Shown here in pieces: positions 1-7,243 of a stretch of DNA of 14,451 nucleotides (its first letter is position 1; each line of letters starts with the position of its first letter). A program made the translations under genes and the position numbers. The DNA lies in the NCBI GenBank assembly GCA_016783505.1, contig JADHWK010000054.1, positions 1 through 14,451 on the forward strand. Reading direction: 5' to 3'. The notes below the pieces were generated by a model. That model was not told the DNA's origin and did no database searches. It was given only the letters and a program-made list of their open reading frames with translations. This stretch comes from Candidatus Zhuqueibacterota bacterium. GTDB lineage: Bacteria > BS750m-G25.

Positions 1-626
1 CGGTTGAAGTGCCACTGTATTTGAGCAATGGGAGCAATATTCTTTCCTTTGAAGGATTGTTTACTTTCAATCCAGAGCATTTGGTTTTTGATGATTTAAC
101 CTGGTCAGAATTGTTAGATGGTTTTACCATTGAGACAAATGCTGAGACAGGCGAAATAAAAGTTGCCGGGGCAGGATCTCTTTCCGATGGTCAGGAAGGG
201 GTTTTTGCCACATTGCAGTTTACAGTGAATGAGAACTTCAACGATAACGAGACAACCGTAATCCTTCAGAGACTTCGCTGGAATGAGGAGCCTGTGATGG
301 AAGATGTTGCCACGGCAACGTTAGGGGTTTTAGGGATTAATGACAACCTTGCAGATATTCCAACCGAATTTGCGTTGTATCAGAACTACCCAAATCCCTT
401 CAATCCGATAACCACCATAAAATACGGACTTCCAAAGGGGTCAAAGGTAACCCTGAAGGTATTTGACATCCTCGGGCGGGAAGTGGCCACCTTGGTTAAT
501 GAGCATCAAGCTGCCGGTTACCAGCAGGTAAGCTGGGATGCCACCGGCCATTCGTCAGGGATCTATTTTTATCAAATTCAAGCGGGTGATTTTCAAAAGA
601 TTCGGAAGATGATCTTGCTGAAATAA
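1..626 (+). CDS. C-terminal part of a T9SS-exported protein with a cohesin-like domain (5' end outside window)
   Basis: The reading frame is open from the first complete codon (position 3), and the GTG at 9 lies inside a beta-strand-like stretch, so the real start is upstream and the gene is partial. The first ~110 residues (LYLSNGSNILSFEGLFTF onward, then VFATLQFTV) look like a cohesin/Ig-like beta-sandwich; this is a pattern judgement. After a short linker (IPTEFALYQ) comes a typical Por secretion-system sorting domain: NYPNPFNP, then KVTLKVFDILGREVATLV, QAAGYQQVSWDA, SGIYFYQIQAG, ending RKMILLK. In the family this domain directs a protein through the type IX secretion system and is removed or anchored at the surface. 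The cargo function is not visible because the N-terminal part is missing. The sorting domain is secure; the cohesin-like call is moderate. A close DNA relative of the tail lies at 8489-8662 on the other strand. Confidence 0.9.
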   Translation, partial: VEVPLYLSNGSNILSFEGLFTFNPEHLVFDDLTWSELLDGFTIETNAETGEIKVAGAGSLSDGQEGVFATLQFTVNENFNDNETTVILQRLRWNEEPVMEDVATATLGVLGINDNLADIPTEFALYQNYPNPFNPITTIKYGLPKGSKVTLKVFDILGREVATLVNEHQAAGYQQVSWDATGHSSGIYFYQIQAGDFQKIRKMILLK

Positions 627-682
627 TGTGAATAGTCATCTTGGGCAATGATATGGATGCTTGAAATCCTCGATACAAACTT

Positions 683-714
683 AAAAAATGGGCGATATTC
701 TCGCCCATTTTTTT
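683..714 (+). terminator. Rho-independent terminator after the T9SS protein gene
   Basis: The stem AATGGGCGA pairs with TCGCCCATT around a TATTC loop. It is flanked by an A-run on the left and a T-run on the right (708-714). It lies 57 bases after the stop codon. The A-run also makes it usable in the other orientation, but no gene faces it from the right. Confidence 0.9.
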
Positions 715-723
715 AATTTATCC

Positions 724-752
724 TTGACATTTTTTAAAGGTTTCTTTATATT
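724..752 (+). promoter_or_regulatory. Sigma-70-type promoter for the membrane-protein operon
   Basis: A perfect -35 box TTGACA (724-729) is followed after 17 bases by TATATT (747-752), five of six matches to the -10 consensus. It sits directly after the upstream terminator and in front of the two-gene operon. Transcription would begin near 759, giving a leader of about 65 bases to the ATG at 825. This is read from sequence only; some FCB bacteria prefer other promoter forms. Confidence 0.7.
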
Positions 753-775
753 GAAGGTGGTGACGAAGGCCGAAG

Positions 776-847
776 ATGATGATTTGTATTGTTACTCGCT
801 GTTTTCCGATTGGTTCAAACGAGTATGGGATTAAAAAAAAGTCTTGA
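776..847 (+). other. 23-codon leader ORF resembling a glycosyltransferase N-terminus
   Basis: The frame starts at tandem ATG codons (776, 779) with a GAAGG-like site a few bases upstream, and it encodes MMICIVTRCFPIGSNEYGIK before stopping at 845-847. A basic-hydrophobic first strand followed by FP is how many GT-B glycosyltransferases begin. It overlaps the start of the next gene in another frame, across a run of eight A residues. It could be a chance ORF, a translated leader, or the broken head of a lost glycosyltransferase. Only the ORF itself is certain. Confidence 0.3.
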
Positions 848-1721
848 GAAAATATTGCAGTTTTTGATTATTGGCCTTATCTTTTTTTTTCTGGTACGGA
901 ATGTGTATCAGAACTGGGGACAGGTACGCCAACATGAATGGGATTTTAATTATCTCCCATTGGTAGTTTCTTTTATTGCTTTGTTCTTCGGGCTTTTTTT
1001 AATGGTCGTAATCTGGAGGCATATCTTAAAGAAATTGGGCAGTCCACTTCAGTTTAAAAAATCCTGGAGAATCTGGTGGTATTCCAACATGGGGAGATAT
1101 CTGCCTGGTAAAGTTTGGCAGGTCTTAGGTATGGTCTATTTGTGCGGACAGGAGAACATTCCTAAGGCCAAGTCTGCCACGAGCATAGTTATAGCCCAGG
1201 CGGTTTCAATACTCTCCGCCTTTTTTTTGATGGGTTTTTATGCCCTGTTCGCCAGCGTAGAAAATTTTCCCCAGGTCACCTATCTCCTTTTTTTGTTTAT
1301 CCCTTTAGGATTGGTAGCCATCCACCCCTCTGTTCTTCAATGGGTGATAAACAAGTCTTTGAAAAAATTGAGAAGGGAGCCTATCGTACTAAATATCAAG
1401 TTTAGCGACATGGTTTCACTTTTCGTTTTTTACCTTGTAGGCTGGGGGGTCTACGGGACGGCCTTTTATTTTTTTATCAATTCAGTTCACGACCTCTCTG
1501 CGGCTTTGATTCCGGCGATAATCTGCATTTTTGCAACGGCTTACACCCTGGGTCTGCTCTTTTTTTTAATTCCAGGGGGATTGGGTATTAGAGAAGGTCT
1601 TTTAGCCACCCTTTTAAGCACATATATACCCCTGCCCATAGCTACTGTGATTGCGCTTTTGTCTCGAATTTGGTTCACTGCGGCTGAATTGGTCTGCCTC
1701 GGTTTTGCACTGAAAAGATAA
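825..1721 (+). CDS. Lysylphosphatidylglycerol-synthase-type (UPF0104/AglD) integral membrane protein
   Basis: This is a very hydrophobic protein of 298 residues counted from the ATG at 825. It shows about seven or eight membrane-spanning stretches and the two hallmark motifs of the LPG_synthase_TM family: RYLPGKVWQVLGMV (residues 91-104) and PGGLGIREG (250-258). The family includes the membrane half of MprF and AglD-like proteins, linked to flipping or transferring lipid-linked substrates in envelope glycolipid or glycan pathways. The soluble aminoacyl-transferase domain of MprF is absent, so lysyl-PG synthesis should not be inferred. I prefer the ATG at 825; a TTG at 789 would add 12 residues, and neither has a strong ribosome-binding site. 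The stop is one base before the next start, so the pair is almost certainly co-transcribed and perhaps works together. The exact substrate is unknown. Confidence 0.85.
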   Translation: MGLKKSLEKILQFLIIGLIFFFLVRNVYQNWGQVRQHEWDFNYLPLVVSFIALFFGLFLMVVIWRHILKKLGSPLQFKKSWRIWWYSNMGRYLPGKVWQVLGMVYLCGQENIPKAKSATSIVIAQAVSILSAFFLMGFYALFASVENFPQVTYLLFLFIPLGLVAIHPSVLQWVINKSLKKLRREPIVLNIKFSDMVSLFVFYLVGWGVYGTAFYFFINSVHDLSAALIPAIICIFATAYTLGLLFFLIPGGLGIREGLLATLLSTYIPLPIATVIALLSRIWFTAAELVCLGFALKR

Positions 1722-1722
1722 A

Positions 1723-4161
1723 ATGGCGAAAAAGAAGAGAAAAGCGGCTAAAACTGAAGAGAAAAGGGTTACCCGTCATGTAAAACCATCGATTTTTAAC
1801 CAGAAATCTCGCACTTTTGATCTGTTAGCTATCGGTGGCTTTTTAGTTTTAGTGGTGGTTCTGTTCAGGGAGTTTCTGTTTTCTGACGGTATGCTCTTTG
1901 GAACCGATACCATCGCTGCCGGGGTAATGTTCAGAACCTTTTATGCTAATTTTGTGCGGCAATTTCACCAAATGCCTTTATGGCAGCCTTATCTGCTTGG
2001 TGGTATGCCCTTTGTTGATGCCATGCACGGGGATACCTTCTATCCCTTGGCCTTTTTGAAGTTTTTCATTCCCATCCACAGGGCTTTGGGGCTTAAGCTG
2101 GTGCTGAGCATCCTTCTTGCTGGTGTTGGTATGTATTACTATATCAAGTCTCTGGGTATTGACAGAAAGGTGGCTTTTTTGGGGGGGGTGGTTTATCTAT
2201 TGGCCGCTGATCTTGTGACTTTAGTTTATGCGGGGCATGATAGCAAGATATACATTATGTCCCTTCTTCCCTTTGTTTTTATGGTTCTGGAAAAGGCACT
2301 TGGAACGGGTAGGTTTATCAATTTCACCTTATTGGGTGGTTTAATTGGGCTAATGATTTTATCCTCCCATATGCAACTTGCCTACTATAGTATGTGGGCA
2401 GTGGGCCTGTATTTTCTTTATCGCATTATTTGGAGTATAAAGAAGAAAGAGGAGAAAAAGTTAATATTTAAGATAAGCATATTCTTTATTCTGGCCTTAA
2501 TTATTGGTGTTGGATTTGGCCTGGTGCAGTTTTTATCCCCTTATCCCTATCTGGGGAACTTCTCCAAGAGGGCCGGTCCGGAGAGAAGCACTTATGAATG
2601 GGCGACCTCGTGGTCCATCCATCCCGAAGAGGTAGCCTCTCTGGTGGTTCCAGGATTTGTCAACTTTCTTGATGATTACTGGGGGAAGAACCCTTTCCGC
2701 CTCAACTGTAGCTACCTGGGAATCCTCCCCCTCTTTTTCTCTATTTTGGCCATATTCTACTTCAGGGACAGAAGGGCCATAGTATTCTCGTGTTTGGGCC
2801 TTCTGATGTTGATCAATGCCCTGGGGGCTACAACCCCTTTTTACAGGATCTTTTACCATCTGGTCCCTGGGGTGAAGAAATTCAGGGCCTGTGGGATGAG
2901 TATGTTTGTTTTCTCTTTTTTGATGGTTGTGGTAGGTGGAATAGGATTGAATAAGGTTATCCACCTTAATTTGGATAAAGTAAAGCGGGAGAAGCTTATC
3001 AAGGGCTTAGGAATTGCCCTTGGTGTCTTTTTGGGATTGATGTTGCTAACCTTGATTGCCGGGAGTTCCCTCCTTTCTATCTGGAAGTCGGTCTTCTATT
3101 CGCAAATCTTGCCTGATAAGGCCCAGATAATGCGGGAAAATCTACCCAACTTCAAGCGTGGTTTCTTTATCTCATCCCTCTTTTTGAGTGGGGGCATTTG
3201 GCTGACTATTTCCAAGTTAAAGGGTAAATTCTCCAATCAGGTTTTTCTCTTTACCCTGGTTCCCATAGTGATCATAGACCTCTGGAGGATTGATACCAAA
3301 TTCGTCAAAGTTGTTGACTTCCAGGGGTATTTCAGGAAGGATTCGGCCATCGAGTTTCTGCAGAAAGAAAGGGAGCCTTTCCGCTGTTTCCCCCTACCAG
3401 GAACATATCCCTATAATCATCTGGCGCTCTTTGGAATTGAAGAGGTTGCTGGTCATCATGGGAATGAATTGAGATGGTATGATGAATTCGTTGGGGGGAA
3501 CTATTTGACCAATTTAACCTATAGATTACAAAAAAACGATATAGGCGGTAACCCATTTTTAAACTTGCTGAATGTCAGATATCTGCTTTATCGTCCCGAG
3601 AAGAATGAACCGGTGAAGCTAATCAAAAACAGAGGTTATCTCCCCCGAGCCTTTACCGTCTCCAGGTATGAGGTTCTTCAAGGGAAGGAAGGGGTGTTAA
3701 GTCGGATCAAGGATCCAAATTTTGATTACCGGAATACGATCATTTTGGAGGAGGATCCACAAGTCAATATTGATCCACAGGATACAACGGGTTCACCTGG
3801 GAAAGTGGAAATCTTTGATAACAGGATAAACAGTTTTAAGGTTAAGGCAGATATGAAGAGGCCTGGTTTTCTCTTCCTGAGCGAGAACTACTACCCGGCC
3901 TGGAGGGCTTGGGTTGATGGCAAAGAGACAAAAATCTACCGGGCAGACTATACTTTCCGGGCCGTCTATCTGGATGAGGGTAAACATATAGTCAGATTTG
4001 TCTTCGACTCTAAACCATATATGATTGGGAAATGGGTGAGCATTTTGACACTCATTTTTATCATCGGCTGTATAGCTTGGGAGCTTAAAAGGTCCCGTAA
4101 ACTAGCTAAGCTCCGCCTCCCTGACAGGGCAGGCAAACCGAGGAGGGGGGGAACAACATAA
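1723..4161 (+). CDS. YfhO-family large integral membrane protein
   Basis: This 812-residue protein has a short basic cytoplasmic head (MAKKKRKAAK), then a dozen or so membrane segments. Its first external loop carries PLWQPYLLGGMPFVD, typical of YfhO-family proteins. A soluble region follows (about residues 520-760), ending in the characteristic SENYYPAWRAWVDGKE...RADYTFRAVYL segment, then one last membrane helix. In Bacillus, YfhO is implicated in glycosylating lipoteichoic acid at the outer face of the membrane using a lipid-linked sugar. In a diderm, a role in decorating envelope polysaccharide or lipid is an inference. It begins one base after the preceding LPG-synthase-type gene and shares its promoter. 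The last ~16 residues (rich in R, P and G) are encoded by a palindromic repeat and look like a recent addition to the C-terminus. Confidence 0.88.
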   Translation: MAKKKRKAAKTEEKRVTRHVKPSIFNQKSRTFDLLAIGGFLVLVVVLFREFLFSDGMLFGTDTIAAGVMFRTFYANFVRQFHQMPLWQPYLLGGMPFVDAMHGDTFYPLAFLKFFIPIHRALGLKLVLSILLAGVGMYYYIKSLGIDRKVAFLGGVVYLLAADLVTLVYAGHDSKIYIMSLLPFVFMVLEKALGTGRFINFTLLGGLIGLMILSSHMQLAYYSMWAVGLYFLYRIIWSIKKKEEKKLIFKISIFFILALIIGVGFGLVQFLSPYPYLGNFSKRAGPERSTYEWATSWSIHPEEVASLVVPGFVNFLDDYWGKNPFRLNCSYLGILPLFFSILAIFYFRDRRAIVFSCLGLLMLINALGATTPFYRIFYHLVPGVKKFRACGMSMFVFSFLMVVVGGIGLNKVIHLNLDKVKREKLIKGLGIALGVFLGLMLLTLIAGSSLLSIWKSVFYSQILPDKAQIMRENLPNFKRGFFISSLFLSGGIWLTISKLKGKFSNQVFLFTLVPIVIIDLWRIDTKFVKVVDFQGYFRKDSAIEFLQKEREPFRCFPLPGTYPYNHLALFGIEEVAGHHGNELRWYDEFVGGNYLTNLTYRLQKNDIGGNPFLNLLNVRYLLYRPEKNEPVKLIKNRGYLPRAFTVSRYEVLQGKEGVLSRIKDPNFDYRNTIILEEDPQVNIDPQDTTGSPGKVEIFDNRINSFKVKADMKRPGFLFLSENYYPAWRAWVDGKETKIYRADYTFRAVYLDEGKHIVRFVFDSKPYMIGKWVSILTLIFIIGCIAWELKRSRKLAKLRLPDRAGKPRRGGTT
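4111..4155 (+). repeat. Palindromic repeat forming the 3' end of the YfhO gene
   Basis: CTCCGCCTCC...GAGGAGGGG can fold on itself: CCTCC at 4116-4120 pairs with GGAGG at 4142-4146, with an inner CCCT/AGGG hairpin. It shares CCTGACA and GCAGG(C/T)AA with the palindromic stretch just after the patatin gene (5461-5500). It is translated as the odd basic tail of the YfhO protein. Likely a dispersed repeat family, but two diverged copies in one window are thin evidence. Confidence 0.4.
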
Positions 4162-4520
4162 ATTGGGCAAAGCTCTAATATGCCCTATTTTGCCATTTTA
4201 GCTCTGTGAATGCCTTTTCACCCTTTAATATAGTCGTCAACAGATGTAATGGACTTCAAGGGTCAGTATCTCTACTGACTGTATCTTGGATGGAAAGGCA
4301 GGCCCTTATTCTGAAAGCGATTCCCCTTCTCCCTGTAATTTTTATGGGGACACGACGTAAAAATTCTTTCATTCATCAGACAATTTCCTGCGTTAAGGAT
4401 GAAGAATTAATTACGCATTTGGGGCTGGAATATTATGATTGATTTTAAAGCTAGCAAGAAACCGAGGGTATTGGTTATTGGTGGTGATAAATGTCCCCAT
4501 TACTTTCCCCCCGGAAACCA

Positions 4521-4549
4521 TTGTCATGCCTGACTGATAGGAATAAATT
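4521..4549 (+). promoter_or_regulatory. Candidate promoter of the patatin gene
   Basis: TTGTCA (4521-4526, five of six to the -35 consensus) lies 17 bases from TAAATT (4544-4549, four of six to the -10 consensus). The -10 falls inside a perfect palindrome, which would fit repression by a bound dimer. This is a weak promoter prediction whose value is its position. Confidence 0.4.
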
Positions 4550-4554
4550 CCTAT
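4537..4554. promoter_or_regulatory. Palindrome overlapping the candidate -10 (possible operator)
   Basis: ATAGGAAT-AA-ATTCCTAT is a perfect inverted repeat with 8-base arms and a 2-base centre. The centre is too tight to be a good RNA hairpin at full length, which favours a protein-binding site in DNA. No regulator gene is adjacent. Confidence 0.4.
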
Positions 4555-4569
4555 GCTAAATCTGAGAAA

Positions 4570-4585
4570 GTATGTTGAAACATAC
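4570..4585. promoter_or_regulatory. Second palindrome upstream of the patatin gene (possible operator)
   Basis: GTATGTT-GA-AACATAC is a perfect inverted repeat with 7-base arms and a 2-base centre. It is centred 32 bases (about three helical turns) from the palindrome at 4537-4554 and 33 bases before the patatin ATG. Its arms differ in sequence from those of the first palindrome, so they need not bind the same protein. Confidence 0.4.
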
Positions 4586-4617
4586 TGTTATTAGTCCAGA
4601 AGCTTCGGAATACAAAA

Positions 4618-5460
4618 ATGCAACCTCAGAAGAAAGTTGGCCTTGCCTTGAGCGGGGGGGCGGTGCTGGGGATCGCCCACCTGGGAGTGATCAAGGTGCT
4701 GGAGGAAAACGAAATCCCCATCCACTGTGTGGCCGGGACCAGCGCCGGGTCGCTGGCCGGGGCTTTTCTGGCCGCCGGGTATACCTCTTCCCATCTTTGG
4801 GATCTGGTCAAAGACCTCTCCTGGGGGAAAATCGGACGGGTGACCGTGCCCAGAATGGGGCTTTTGAACTCTAAACTTTTGCAACGATATGTGGAAAGGA
4901 AGTTGGGGAAGATTTCGTTTTCGGGGCTGAAGATGCCCTTTGCCGCGGTGGCGGTGGACATTACCACAGGGGAAGAGATGGTCTTCACCGAAGGGTCGGT
5001 GGCCGAGGCGGTGAGGGCTAGTTGCATTATTCCCGGCATCCTCACCCCCCTGGAAAAAGACGGAAGGATCTACGTGGATGGGGGACTGCGGAACTTTCTG
5101 CCAGTGGACGTCGCCCGGCAGTTAGGGGCCGATTATGTCATCGCCGTAAAATTGGTCCCTTCCATCCGGAAAAGAAAGAGGCCTGAAAATGTCATTCAGA
5201 TCATGATTAACTCCTTCGACCTGGTGGTGCGGCGGCTTGGGGAGGGTTCCCCCGGCGGCGACACCAACATTCAGCCCAACCTGGAAGGGCTTAACGCCTA
5301 TGATTTTGATCAGGCCGAGGAGCTACTCAACCGGGGTGAGGCCGCCGCCCGAAAGGTAATTCCCCAGATAAAACAGGATCTCGAAGGGGTTCCGCTGATC
5401 AAGGGGATATGGAAAAGGGTTAAAGAAACATTTACTGTGGGGGACAGGTACCAGGGATGA
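4618..5460 (+). CDS. Patatin-like phospholipase (RssA/YlbK-type serine acylhydrolase)
   Basis: The 280-residue protein carries the full patatin signature. LALSGGAVLGIAHLGVI (residues 9-25) forms the oxyanion-hole loop, GTSAG (40-44) holds the nucleophile Ser42, and YVDGGLRNF (about 152-160) holds the catalytic Asp154. The Ser-Asp dyad and the small size match bacterial single-domain patatins such as RssA, which hydrolyse acyl esters of phospholipids or other lipids. There is no signal peptide, so it should act in the cytoplasm or at the inner membrane face. The C-terminal ~90 residues contain a helix-rich tail with a basic patch (IRKRKRPENV). The ATG at 4618 starts directly before the conserved core; GGAA at 4607-4610 is a modest ribosome-binding site. 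It stands alone as a single gene. Codons are much more GC-rich than in the following convergent lipoprotein gene. The physiological substrate cannot be told. Confidence 0.93.
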   Translation: MQPQKKVGLALSGGAVLGIAHLGVIKVLEENEIPIHCVAGTSAGSLAGAFLAAGYTSSHLWDLVKDLSWGKIGRVTVPRMGLLNSKLLQRYVERKLGKISFSGLKMPFAAVAVDITTGEEMVFTEGSVAEAVRASCIIPGILTPLEKDGRIYVDGGLRNFLPVDVARQLGADYVIAVKLVPSIRKRKRPENVIQIMINSFDLVVRRLGEGSPGGDTNIQPNLEGLNAYDFDQAEELLNRGEAAARKVIPQIKQDLEGVPLIKGIWKRVKETFTVGDRYQG

Positions 5461-5508
5461 CCCGCCTGACAAGATTGGCGGGCAGGTAACATCCTCGGCG
5501 AGCACAGG
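5461..5508 (+). repeat. Palindromic repeat directly after the patatin stop
   Basis: CCCGCC (5461-5466) pairs with GGCGGG (5477-5482). The following GCAGGTAAC...CTCGGCGAG resembles the 3' side of the repeat at 4111-4155. It begins immediately after the TGA, so it lies in the transcript's 3' untranslated part. There is no T-run directly after it, so it is not the terminator itself. Confidence 0.4.
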
Positions 5509-5535
5509 TGAAAATACTGATGAAGTTTATATACT

Positions 5536-5572
5536 AAAAAACCAGCAACATTTCGGTGCTGGTTTTTGTTTT
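5536..5572. terminator. Bidirectional terminator between convergent transcripts
   Basis: ACCAGCA (5541-5547) pairs with TGCTGGT (5557-5563) around a 9-base loop. There is an A-run on the left and a T-run on the right, so it reads as a hairpin plus U-tract on both strands. It ends the patatin transcript (+) and the minus-strand operon that starts at 8331. Confidence 0.9.
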
Positions 5573-5623
5573 TCTATTTTTCTTCTGAAAGTGTTCGTTT
5601 GCGTATTTCTTTGTTACAATAGA

Positions 5624-6367
5624 TCAATTAATTACCTCAATTATATAGCCTGATCCCAACTGGTTCACTGGATAAAACTTTGAATGCAGTAGAATCTTTT
5701 CACCAATTCCTTTACCAAAAGAAATGTCAAAATATTTATAAATTGGGTAAACAATTGAACCAAACAATGCACCAGTTAAGGCAGTAGGTAGAATATCACC
5801 TGCTTTTAAATCCGAAATGCCAAAGTTCTCCTTTTCATCAATAGCATTTTCAATTGTTATACTAGCAAATATTGCTGCACCAATGCCTGCACCGATGAAA
5901 ATAAACTTCGGTGTTTTGAAAAGATCATCTTTTGTGAATTTTCTATTATATAGGTAAATGGCTTCTACATTTGCTATTGGTATTATTATGGTTGGCTTTT
6001 TATTGCTAATAATACGAACATCGTTATTGGGATCTCTATAATTCTCTGGTAAGTTATTAAATTTTTTCCAAGCGTGCGATCTCAAACGAATAAAATCATT
6101 ATTTATTTCAACAATATTTGCAGTAACAGGGGTTTCAACATACCTACAAATCCCACCTTTACATTCTTGAATCAAAGCATTAGTAGAATAATTCCGATCA
6201 TTATCTTTCCATTTAATGAAAAGCTGATGCTTCTTTGATATTTCGACTTTTTCATATTTATTTGAAAGGACCAATATGCCTGTATTATATAAAATTATCT
6301 GTTGGTGAGAACACCCAATAAATAGGACGGCAAATATTAAAATATTCAAAATGGCGTTTTTTTTCAT
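5624..6367 (-). CDS. Hypothetical lipoprotein, third gene of the EEP operon
   Basis: The 247-residue product begins MKKNAILNILIFAVLFIGC: a basic head, a hydrophobic core and a Cys at residue 19 in a lipobox-like setting, so it should be lipid-anchored. I recognise no family. Residues ~40-75 include charged beta-like sequence, and two cysteines (QECKGGICRY, about residues 68-75) could form a disulfide. A glycine/alanine-rich hydrophobic stretch (FIFIGAGIGAAIFASITIENA, near 155-175) and a second (PTALTGALFGSIVYPIYKYF, near 194-213) could be helices inserted in or lying on a membrane. The gene is clearly more AT-rich than its neighbours. It follows the barrel gene after 45 bases on the same strand and probably shares its transcript, though the composition shift could mean a separate origin. 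Confidence 0.75.
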   Translation of the reverse strand: MKKNAILNILIFAVLFIGCSHQQIILYNTGILVLSNKYEKVEISKKHQLFIKWKDNDRNYSTNALIQECKGGICRYVETPVTANIVEINNDFIRLRSHAWKKFNNLPENYRDPNNDVRIISNKKPTIIIPIANVEAIYLYNRKFTKDDLFKTPKFIFIGAGIGAAIFASITIENAIDEKENFGISDLKAGDILPTALTGALFGSIVYPIYKYFDISFGKGIGEKILLHSKFYPVNQLGSGYIIEVIN

Positions 6368-6412
6368 ATTAGTTCTAAATGATCATTTTTACTATAGGAG
6401 CCATAATCATTG

Positions 6413-7243
6413 TCACTTCCCCCGTTCTCTGGCCCACTGGAGATCGAACAGTGGTAGAAGATGCCATTGGGTACCAAAGGGATATTCACCGAATACCAGC
6501 TTATATCCGAAGGCCAAACGAAATCTGAGACTCTTGTTCCAGACAATGAGCCCCTTGTGCTCAAAAGCAAAGTCCTCATCTAAGCCTGGTAAGAGAAATA
6601 CATCGGCATCAATGAGAAAATCTACACGTTTTGTCACATCCCTGAGAACATCAGCTCCAGCATTTACGCCATATCCGTTGTAATACACACCAAGCCGGGA
6701 AAAGACGATAGGAAGGTCGATAGTAGTTCGACTATCGAGTTCTCCTGTTTTAATGGCCAAAACAAGCCCTACTTTCACCGTAACCAATGTAGAGCGTCCG
6801 AATGACCGACTCAAAATCACCTCGTTCCGTGAAGAAACCATGTGAGGAATTTGAGGTATGTCTGGATCACCAGAAATGATCCCACCCACATCCATATCAG
6901 CCAGTGCCTGTATGCCAAACCCCTTTATTCTGAGTTTTCGCAATAAAGGCGTTGGATACACTAAACTATGTCGGGTAGCCATGTACCATTCGTGAAATTG
7001 TGAGTGGGAGATCTTGATGGTCACATTGGGAATCAAGAAATCGAGGATGGGGTGGGTAGACCACTCCAGGGATTCGGTTTGGCCGTAGCGCAGCGGTTGG
7101 AACATACCGACTTCGAACCGACCCTTGGGGAGGGTATGGGCGGTTCCCGCTGACCAGGGGGCGTTAGTTGGAGCGGCAGTAGCAGCGACACTCACTAGGG
7201 ATAGAACGTAGACAACACCGGTCAACCTTTTTGTTCTTTTCAT
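6413..7243 (-). CDS. Probable outer-membrane beta-barrel protein of unknown function
   Basis: The 276-residue product has a Sec signal peptide (MKRTKRLTGVVYVLSLVSVAATAA; cleavage plausible after ATA or TAA). The mature part is made of short alternating amphipathic strands with many aromatic residues at the ends (LPKGRFEVGMFQPLRYG, GLVLAIKTGELD, FRLAFGYKLVFGE, WHLLPLFDLQWA), typical of a small outer-membrane barrel. I recognise no named family. Its ATG overlaps the stop of the EEP-fold gene in an ATGA arrangement, so the two proteins are translationally coupled. A surface or export partner for that lipoprotein is the natural guess, not shown. The barrel call rests on pattern and signal peptide; a periplasmic beta-protein is the alternative. 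Confidence 0.7.
   Translation of the reverse strand: MKRTKRLTGVVYVLSLVSVAATAAPTNAPWSAGTAHTLPKGRFEVGMFQPLRYGQTESLEWSTHPILDFLIPNVTIKISHSQFHEWYMATRHSLVYPTPLLRKLRIKGFGIQALADMDVGGIISGDPDIPQIPHMVSSRNEVILSRSFGRSTLVTVKVGLVLAIKTGELDSRTTIDLPIVFSRLGVYYNGYGVNAGADVLRDVTKRVDFLIDADVFLLPGLDEDFAFEHKGLIVWNKSLRFRLAFGYKLVFGEYPFGTQWHLLPLFDLQWARERGK

Larger units (their letters stand above)
4162..4617. other. Gene-poor spacer with broken small ORFs and hairpins
   Basis: No convincing gene fills this 456-base stretch. GGGCA (4165-4169) and TGCCC (4181-4185) followed by T-rich sequence could be a weak terminator for the YfhO operon. GGTCAGTA-TCTC-TACTGACT at 4261-4280 is a compact hairpin with a four-base loop. A 78-codon frame from GTG 4206 to 4442 has no recognisable domain. 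It overlaps an ATG at 4435 that opens a 32-codon frame (KKPRVLVIGGDKCPHYFPPG) stopping at 4533. That second peptide has a strand-like start reminiscent of glycosyltransferase heads, so the pair may be relics of a decayed sugar gene. The right end holds the promoter and palindromes listed separately. Confidence 0.4.

Noticed and set aside
2533-2964. Minus-strand 143-codon ORF inside the YfhO gene
   Set aside because: Antisense to well-conserved membrane-protein sequence, with low-complexity charged content.
4591-5045. Minus-strand ORFs of 97 and 139 codons and a plus-strand ORF of 100 codons over the patatin start
   Set aside because: They are frame shadows of a GC-rich gene with complete catalytic motifs in its own frame.
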